A DNA stretch of 13,578 bases from Rhodopseudomonas_A sp036404135 (GTDB lineage Bacteria; Pseudomonadota; Alphaproteobacteria; Rhizobiales; Xanthobacteraceae). A model generated the notes under the pieces. It searched no databases and was not told where the DNA came from. It saw only the letters and a list, made by a program, of their open reading frames with translations. This document shows positions 6,737 to 13,578 of this stretch, in pieces (the stretch's first letter is position 1; each line of letters begins with the position of its first letter). The stretch spans positions 1 to 13,578 of the forward strand of contig NZ_DASWPE010000032.1 of the NCBI RefSeq assembly GCF_036404135.1, written 5' to 3'. The position numbers and the translations under genes are program-made.

Positions 6737-7417
6737 ATGAGGACATCTGGTATGGTTGCGTTCGTTGCGTTTCGTCGTTGCTTTCGTCTTTCTGCTGTTG
6801 CGTTGTTTATCGCGGCGATCACCGCCATCGCGAGCCCGGCCTCGGCCCGCTCGCATCACGGCGGCGCCCGGCACGCTCACCCGCATCACGCCGTCGAGCG
6901 GCATCATCATTTCACCCGGCACCATCGCGTGCGACACCTCGGCCGGCATCTGCGCCGCGCGGCGTCGTCGTTCGCCGCGCCACAGTCGACGCAGTCCGGC
7001 TCCGGCTTTGCGGATAGCAACGCCGTGGCGAGCGAGCCGCCGAGCGTCGGCAACGGCTTCGGGCTGTCCAACATCGTCGCCACCGCGCGCAGCTACATCG
7101 GTGGCGGCAATCCGACCGGCCGTAGCAGCCTGTGGTGTGCGCGCTTCATGAACATGGTGCTGCAGCGCTCCGGCCATTCCGGCACCGGCTCCGACATGGC
7201 GCGCTCGTTTGCCAGCTACGGTCAGCGGATCTCCGGCCCGCAGGTCGGCGCCATCGCGGTGATGTCGCGCGGCCGCCGCGGCGGCCATGTCGGCGTGGTC
7301 AGCGGCATCGACGGCCACGGCAACCCGATCGTGGTGTCGGGCAATCATGGCCACCGCGTCGCCGAGGCCGCCTATCCGCGCAGCCGGATCTACGCCTATG
7401 TGATGCCGGCGAGCTGA
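6737..7417 (+). CDS. Secreted CHAP/NlpC-P60-like (TIGR02594-type) protein with His-rich linker
   Basis: A 226-residue exported protein. Residues 1-37 form a signal peptide with a hydrophobic core (about 18-32) and an ASA cleavage site. Residues 40-71 contain 13 histidines and many arginines, a low-complexity linker that could bind metal or anionic polymer. The C-terminal domain (about 108-226) has the cysteine-peptidase pattern: Cys134 in SLWCARFMN, His184 in GGHVGVVSG and Asn203 in SGNHG. This suggests a periplasmic peptidoglycan amidase or endopeptidase; the substrate is unproven. I prefer the ATG at 6737, with GGGGG five bases upstream, over 6719 (weak site). ATG 6755, with AGGA eight bases upstream, is also possible and would still leave a signal peptide. 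Transcribed toward clpB but separated from it by 411 bases, so probably its own unit. Confidence 0.85.
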   Translation: MRTSGMVAFVAFRRCFRLSAVALFIAAITAIASPASARSHHGGARHAHPHHAVERHHHFTRHHRVRHLGRHLRRAASSFAAPQSTQSGSGFADSNAVASEPPSVGNGFGLSNIVATARSYIGGGNPTGRSSLWCARFMNMVLQRSGHSGTGSDMARSFASYGQRISGPQVGAIAVMSRGRRGGHVGVVSGIDGHGNPIVVSGNHGHRVAEAAYPRSRIYAYVMPAS

Positions 7418-7470
7418 GGGCGCGGCCGCTCTCGCTACGTTGAGGTTGATAGGAATGGTGCGGCCTGTTT

Positions 7471-7538
7471 CCCCTCGCCCCGCTTGCGGGGAGAGGGTGG
7501 CGAGACAAGCGGAGCTTGGCGCGCCGGGTGAGGGGGCG
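7471..7538 (+). repeat. Palindromic intergenic repeat, variant copy C
   Basis: A related but longer unit. A CCCCGC-TT-GCGGGG-like hairpin at about 7478-7491 is followed by GAGAGGGTGGCGAG and a tail ending CGCGCCGGGTGAGGGGG. CTCGCC (7474-7479) can also pair with GGCGAG (7499-7504), giving an alternative fold. Its type is familiar from intergenic regions of Bradyrhizobium-like genomes (from memory, not searched). Confidence 0.7.
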
Positions 7539-7582
7539 CCGCGTGATGCCGAGAGCCGATCCGGTGCTCGCCGAGTCGACCT

Positions 7583-7598
7583 TTCCCGCAGGCGGGAA
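7583..7598. repeat. Short inverted repeat (TTCCCGC/GCGGGAA)
   Basis: TTCCCGC (7583-7589) and GCGGGAA (7592-7598) are perfectly complementary around AG. It resembles the core of the palindromic repeat family with a minimal two-base centre, and is probably a truncated copy. Confidence 0.55.
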
Positions 7599-7705
7599 TA
7601 GGTGAAGTCCGTGCCCGGACTACGCCGCTGCCGAAGCTCGCGGGCTGACGAAATTGTGAGGGAACCCCTTTCGCAGCTCGGAATCCCTTCCCACATTGGT
7701 TGCAA

Positions 7706-7724
7706 GCCGGCCGTTCGAGCCGGC
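7706..7724 (+). other. Hairpin in the clpB leader region
   Basis: GCCGGC (7706-7711) pairs with GCCGGC (7719-7724) around a seven-base loop CGTTCGA. It lies 105 bases before the clpB start and has no T-tract. A role in the messenger is possible but not shown. Confidence 0.4.
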
Positions 7725-7828
7725 GAGCCACCGCCGCCGGCTGAGCCAATCAGCGCGGCCGGCGCAACCCAATGAAGATGCCGCAAGCGTGCTTTCGGGG
7801 CGCGACGGCAGGCTGAGGGACATCGCAA

Positions 7829-10468
<2,640 letters not shown>

Positions 10469-10469
10469 A

Positions 10470-10566
10470 GCTATTCCGGTTCTGAAAGAATCAGAACCGG
10501 AGTTCTAGATTGTTATTTTGACGCGTTTTCTTCACGCGAACCGGGATCCACTTCGCTCGAAAACGG
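10470..10566 (+). repeat. Two-hairpin intergenic repeat element behind clpB
   Basis: Hairpin 1 is a perfect ten-base-pair stem, CCGGTTCTGA (10476-10485) with TCAGAACCGG (10491-10500), loop AAGAA. Hairpin 2 pairs CGTTTTC (10524-10530) with GAAAACG (10559-10565) and GCGAA (10536-10540) with TTCGC (10552-10556). Between them is a T-rich stretch (TTGTTATTTT). It starts two bases after the clpB stop. I remember very similar sequence as a high-copy intergenic element in Bradyrhizobium-like genomes; this was not searched. Hairpin 1 may also help end the clpB transcript. Confidence 0.75.
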
Positions 10567-10630
10567 TATAAGCGGCTTTGCGCAAGATCCGCGCGGCGGC
10601 GTCGACTCGCGCCGGGGCATGGTTTCCCGA

Positions 10631-10655
10631 CCCTCTCCCGCTTGCGGGGGAGGGA
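10631..10655 (+). repeat. Palindromic intergenic repeat, copy D
   Basis: Carries the exact core CCCGCTTGCGGGGGAGGG (10637-10654) preceded by CCCTCT, without the GGGGTGGGGG tail. Same orientation as copy E, 145 bases further on. Confidence 0.85.
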
Positions 10656-10800
10656 GCGCGCTGCCGATGGCGAACGGATTTTGGTCTACCGGATTCGATG
10701 GAAGCGACCGTGTCGCGGGTTTCGATCGAAGCCGAAGCGCCGCTGCTTGAATTTGTCTTCCTGAAATGATCCGCGGCGCCCGCTGCAGCGGAAACCGGCT

Positions 10801-10839
10801 TCCTCTCCCGCTTGCGGGGGAGGGTTGGGGTGGGGGTGA
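10801..10839 (+). repeat. Palindromic intergenic repeat, copy E
   Basis: Carries the exact core CCCGCTTGCGGGGGAGGG at 10807-10824 and the full TTGGGGTGGGGGTGAT tail. It ends about 45 bases before the stop codon of the converging M23 peptidase gene. Confidence 0.85.
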
Positions 10840-10883
10840 TAGGGTGAAAGCGCCGCGTCGTGCGCCGCGCCGCCGAGCAAGGC

Positions 10884-12971
10884 TCAGCGCGTGCTGACCG
10901 GACGCGGCTGCGCCTGTGCGCTCTGGTTGCGCGGCGTCGCGCCGAGATCTTCCGACACCCGGCCGTTGCGGCTGTTCATCATGGCGTCGAGCCGGTCGCG
11001 TTCCTTCTCGAAGCTCGCCATCAGCGGGCCTTCCAGCGAGCGGCCGCGCGGCAGCTTGACCCGCATCGGGTCGACGAAGCGGCCGTTGACCAGGATTTCG
11101 TAGTGCACATGGGCGCCGGTCGACAGCCCGGTCGAGCCGACGAAGCCGATCACCTGGCCCTGCCGCACCCGCTTGCCGGGCTCCAGCCCCTTGGCGAAGG
11201 CCGACATGTGGCCGTAGGCGGTCTCGTAGCCGTTGTTGTGCTTGAGCCGGACGTATTTGCCGTAGCCGCCTTCCCAGCCGGCCTTCTCGACGACGCCGTT
11301 GCCGGAGGCGAAGATCGGCGTGCCGTAGGGCGTGGCCCAGTCGACGCCGGTATGCATCTTGACGTAGCCGAGCACCGGATGCCGCCGTCCGCCGAAGCCG
11401 GAGCGCATGATCGCCTGGTTGACCGGCTTGCGCACCAGGAATTTCTTCGCGCTCTTGCCGGCCTCGTCATAGAAATCCACCACCGAATCGTCGGGGGTCT
11501 GGAAGCGGTAGTATTTCTTGGTCTCGCCGCCGACGGTGAGGGCGGCATACAGCACGTCGTTCTTTTCGGTGATGGTCGAGCCTTCGTCCTCGCCGGCGAA
11601 GAACACCTCGAACGAATCGCCGGCCTGCACCCGGCGCTGGAAATCGACGTCGTAAGAGTAGATCCGGACCATGTCCTCGATCACGGTGGGCGGCACCTTG
11701 TTGCGTAGCGCGGTCTCGTAGATGCTCTGATACAGCCGCACGCCGGTGCCGTCGTCCTCGTCGTCGTCGCTGCTGTCGGGCACCTCGGCGACGGTGTTCA
11801 TACTCTGCACGTCGACCGCGACGTATTGGCCAAGATCGGACAGCGCCGCCACCGCCTCGATGGTGGAATCGCTCGCCACCACCACGCGATAGGGCTGCAG
11901 CCGCTGTCCGGGGCCGGCCGGCGCCATCAGGATGCGGATCTTCTGACCTTCCTTCAGCCCGCCGTCGCGGCCGCGCGGGCCGAGCGTGGCGGCGATCGCC
12001 CGGGTTTCCTCCGGCGTGGCGCCCTGATCGCGCAGGATGGTGGCGATGCTATCGTTCTTCTTGACGATGTGGATCCGCTCGTTGGTCGGGTTGCCGCCGG
12101 TCGCCTGCTCCTTGGTCTTGGGCAGCAGCGTGACGTTCTCCGGCACCACCCGGGTCTCGAAGCCGGCATAGGGATCGGCGGCGACGTTGCCCTCGGTGGC
12201 GTAGGCCATCTTGATGTCGGACTGCGGCGCGCCGGGGTCGCCGGTGGCGCTGGCCATGGTGTAGCGGACGCCGCTTTGGCCGCGCCAGTTCGAAGCATCG
12301 CGCACCCGCATCAGCACCTCGTCGATCGCCACCACGGCGGCGACCTTGGCCTTCGGCAGCACCGGGCCGAGATCGCGGGTGACGAACGACACCTCGGCAT
12401 CCGGCTCGACGGCGTCGGGATTCTGCGCGTCCTCGGCGGCGGCGGGCGTTGCCGCGCCGACGTCGGTCAGCATGCGCTGGGCGTTGAACGGCGGCACCTT
12501 GGCGGACAGCTCGCTGGTGGTCAGCGCCAGATTGCCGGCGATGCGAATGAACGGCCGCACCCGCATCACGTCGCGGTTGCCGATCCGGGTCACCGTGGAG
12601 ACCCGGACCACGTGCCGCGCCGCGGCGGAATCGCTCGGCGGCGGCAGCCGGTCGCTCTTGTGCAGGCTGGCGCTGCGATCATTGGCGCCGAACGCGCCGC
12701 GCAGCGCGCCTTCGACCCGCTCCGGCACTTTCGCAAACGTCATCTCGCCGTCGAGCGACGCGAAAACGGCGCCGCCGATCAAGGCTGCGCCGCACAGGCC
12801 GGTGAGAATCGTGCCGCTGAACCACTGCACCGAGACGCGACGGCGATCGATCACCGCGGCTTCGGATCCATCGACGGAAAGCGGCGGCTCGTGGCCGAGG
12901 TCGATGATCTCGGCCTCACGCCCATAGCTGCGCGCGCGTGTCGTCCTGTGGCTCAAACCGCGGTCCCCCAC
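10884..12971 (-). CDS. Membrane-anchored M23 (LytM) family metallopeptidase
   Basis: A 695-residue peptidoglycan endopeptidase. A cytoplasmic N-terminus of about 48 residues precedes one membrane segment (about 51-72), so the rest is periplasmic. A LysM/OapA-like module lies at about 299-348 (RIHIVKKNDSIATIL to GQKIRIL). An acidic run SDDDEDD (401-407) separates it from the C-terminal half. The M23 domain (about 522-640) has Zn ligands H540 and D544 (HTGVD) and H623 (AHVHYE), with catalytic H588 in YGHMS, so it should be active rather than an EnvC-like activator. The start is GTG: AAGGA (12983-12979) lies seven bases upstream and the first in-frame ATG falls after the membrane segment. It converges on clpB. 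Upstream is a divergent promoter at 13320. Confidence 0.93.
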   Translation of the reverse strand: MGDRGLSHRTTRARSYGREAEIIDLGHEPPLSVDGSEAAVIDRRRVSVQWFSGTILTGLCGAALIGGAVFASLDGEMTFAKVPERVEGALRGAFGANDRSASLHKSDRLPPPSDSAAARHVVRVSTVTRIGNRDVMRVRPFIRIAGNLALTTSELSAKVPPFNAQRMLTDVGAATPAAAEDAQNPDAVEPDAEVSFVTRDLGPVLPKAKVAAVVAIDEVLMRVRDASNWRGQSGVRYTMASATGDPGAPQSDIKMAYATEGNVAADPYAGFETRVVPENVTLLPKTKEQATGGNPTNERIHIVKKNDSIATILRDQGATPEETRAIAATLGPRGRDGGLKEGQKIRILMAPAGPGQRLQPYRVVVASDSTIEAVAALSDLGQYVAVDVQSMNTVAEVPDSSDDDEDDGTGVRLYQSIYETALRNKVPPTVIEDMVRIYSYDVDFQRRVQAGDSFEVFFAGEDEGSTITEKNDVLYAALTVGGETKKYYRFQTPDDSVVDFYDEAGKSAKKFLVRKPVNQAIMRSGFGGRRHPVLGYVKMHTGVDWATPYGTPIFASGNGVVEKAGWEGGYGKYVRLKHNNGYETAYGHMSAFAKGLEPGKRVRQGQVIGFVGSTGLSTGAHVHYEILVNGRFVDPMRVKLPRGRSLEGPLMASFEKERDRLDAMMNSRNGRVSEDLGATPRNQSAQAQPRPVSTR

Positions 12972-13319
12972 CGTTCCGTCCTTGCTGCGGCAGTCCTACC
13001 GCGGCCGCGCGCGCCCCGCGAGGGGCAATCGTGCCGCGATGTCTGTCGCACGACCGTCGGCCAACCGCCGGTCACCACCAAGACCCCCATGTGCCGACCG
13101 CGGCCAAAACGCCCGGCGAGATCGGTGAGCCTGGATGTCATGGCGAGCAAGATCCCCAACGCGCGAAATCTTGCGACCGCCGAAGCCGGCCGGCCAAAGA
13201 TTCTTTACCTGTCCGTGCTGGAGAACGCTGCAGGATTGTGGCTTGAGTGCGGCTGAGGCCCTGAAAACTCAGGACTTCTTAGGTTCCCACAGGATGCGAC
13301 GTTTTCTTGACGATGAGCG
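12972..13319. other. Upstream region of the M23 gene
   Basis: Should contain the minus-strand promoter of the peptidase gene, but no convincing -35/-10 pair is visible. A small hairpin CCTGA-AAAC-TCAGG lies at 13260-13273. Open frames of 60-100 codons on both strands lack ribosome binding sites and recognisable protein features; I see no gene. Confidence 0.5.
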
Positions 13320-13348
13320 TTGACAACTCCGAGGGGGCGGGCTTATAA
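13320..13348 (+). promoter_or_regulatory. Consensus-like sigma70 promoter near the right edge
   Basis: TTGACA (13320-13325) is a perfect -35 hexamer. TTATAA (13343-13348) follows after exactly 17 bases; TATAAA with an 18-base spacer is the alternative reading. The spacer is G-rich. Transcription would start near 13355 and run out of the window through a highly structured region. Confidence 0.75.
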
Positions 13349-13354
13349 ACCAAC

Positions 13355-13578
13355 CACTGAGCGCGGCGGCGCCTTGGCCTTCGGGCCGCGGCGAGCTTCC
13401 GTGCCTCTGAAGCTCCTCATTCAGGTGAGTGACTTTGAGCAGCCGAGAGTTATCGGTTGCGATTTGTCGTCGGATGAGGGTATACGACGCTCCCTTGGTT
13501 GGGGGTGCTGCTTCCTCCGGGAAGTGACATGGTCTCTTCGGAGATCGCTTCCTTCGGGGAGTGTTAGCTTCCTTCGGG
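13355..13578 (+). ncRNA. Structured leader or small RNA of unknown family (partial)
   Basis: At least six short hairpins follow one another. They include GGCC-TTCG-GGCC (13376-13387, extendable to about ten pairs), GCAGCCGA/TCGGTTGC (13439-13460), CTCCC/GGGGG (13490-13505), CTTCC-TCCG-GGAAG (13511-13524), GGTCTC-TTCG-GAGATC (13531-13546) and CTTCC-TTCG-GGGAG (13548-13561). The last copy begins at 13568 and runs off the edge. No ribosome binding site with an open frame is seen. It could be the long 5' leader of a gene beyond the window or an independent RNA; I do not recognise it. Confidence 0.45.
13510..13578 (+). repeat. Degenerate tandem GCTTCCTTCGGG repeats
   Basis: GCTTCCTCCGGG at 13510-13521 and GCTTCCTTCGGG at 13547-13558 and 13567-13578, with a diverged copy (TCTCTTCGGAG) at 13533-13543. 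The last two are 20 bases apart. Each unit is one small hairpin with a four-base loop. The array reaches the end of the window and may continue. Confidence 0.6.

Larger units (their letters stand above)
7418..7828. other. 411-base intergenic region upstream of clpB
   Basis: No gene is supported here. It holds a palindromic repeat variant (7471-7538), a short inverted repeat (7583-7598) and a leader hairpin (7706-7724). ClpB is usually under heat-shock sigma factor RpoH in proteobacteria, but I find no good match to its CTTGAAA/CCCCAT elements. The best -10-like string is CCCACATT at 7690-7697, without a proper -35. No CIRCE element (the HrcA operator) is visible. Confidence 0.5.
10567..10883. 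other. Convergent intergenic region clpB / M23 peptidase
   Basis: Apart from the two palindromic repeat copies at 10631 and 10801, I see nothing coding here. The 63-codon frame at 10578-10769 and the 64-codon frame at 10686-10880 on the other strand are largely translations of the repeats and lack ribosome binding sites. Confidence 0.6.

Noticed and set aside
7667..7697. Possible RpoH heat-shock promoter (CTTTCGC ... CCCACATT) before clpB
   Set aside because: The -35 matches only three positions of CTTGAAA and the -10 is imperfect; too weak to call, although RpoH control is expected.
7685..7704. TTGCA after CCCACATTGG as a sigma54 -12 element
   Set aside because: The required GG of the -24 element at the right distance is missing.
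12953..13159. 68-codon minus-strand frame overlapping the start of the M23 gene
   Set aside because: No ribosome binding site, no similarity; the GTG start with AAGGA seven bases upstream explains the region better.
11826..13256. 476-codon plus-strand frame opposite the M23 gene
   Set aside because: Low-complexity antisense translation; the minus-strand protein has complete catalytic motifs.
13510..13578. CRISPR-like array
   Set aside because: Repeat units are only 12 bases with 8-base gaps, too short and too degenerate for repeats and spacers, and there are no cas genes.

Overview
The window looks like chromosomal DNA of a high-GC alphaproteobacterium of the Bradyrhizobium/Rhodopseudomonas type. 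I infer this from GC-rich third codon positions, a SAM-II riboswitch in front of metX, the hisC-tyrA gene pair, and intergenic palindromic repeats of a kind I remember from that clade. No database was consulted and the species is not established. I see no phage, transposase, CRISPR array, rRNA or tRNA.

Left part (1-3149, minus strand): a three-gene aromatic amino acid operon read right to left. It encodes an AroQ-type chorismate mutase, a HisC-family aminotransferase and a TyrA-family dehydrogenase. HisC and TyrA overlap by four bases (ATGA). Together they would carry chorismate through prephenate (and possibly arogenate) to tyrosine. By eye, the chorismate mutase carries a decayed prephenate dehydratase/ACT tail, so it resembles a P-protein that lost its dehydratase.

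Divergently from this operon (3320-5409, plus strand) lies the methionine unit: a clear -35/-10 promoter, a SAM-II riboswitch, an intrinsic terminator, metX and metW. The aptamer and terminator share pairing segments in a way that explains switching: the same GGCCGGG either closes the SAM-II pseudoknot or acts as antiterminator.

Middle part (5410-7417): metW converges on an alpha/beta hydrolase, with a near-perfect inverted pair of a GC-rich palindromic repeat between them. The hydrolase diverges from a secreted CHAP/NlpC-P60-like protein with a very histidine-rich linker.

Right part (7418-13578): the disaggregase ClpB, followed by a convergent region holding two more copies of the palindromic repeat plus a different two-hairpin element. 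Then comes a membrane-anchored M23 (LytM) peptidoglycan endopeptidase on the minus strand, starting with GTG. Divergent from it, the last 260 bases hold a consensus-like sigma70 promoter followed by a chain of short hairpins, several with UUCG-type tetraloops. I cannot assign that region to a known RNA, and it is the best candidate here for something undescribed. The window ends inside it.
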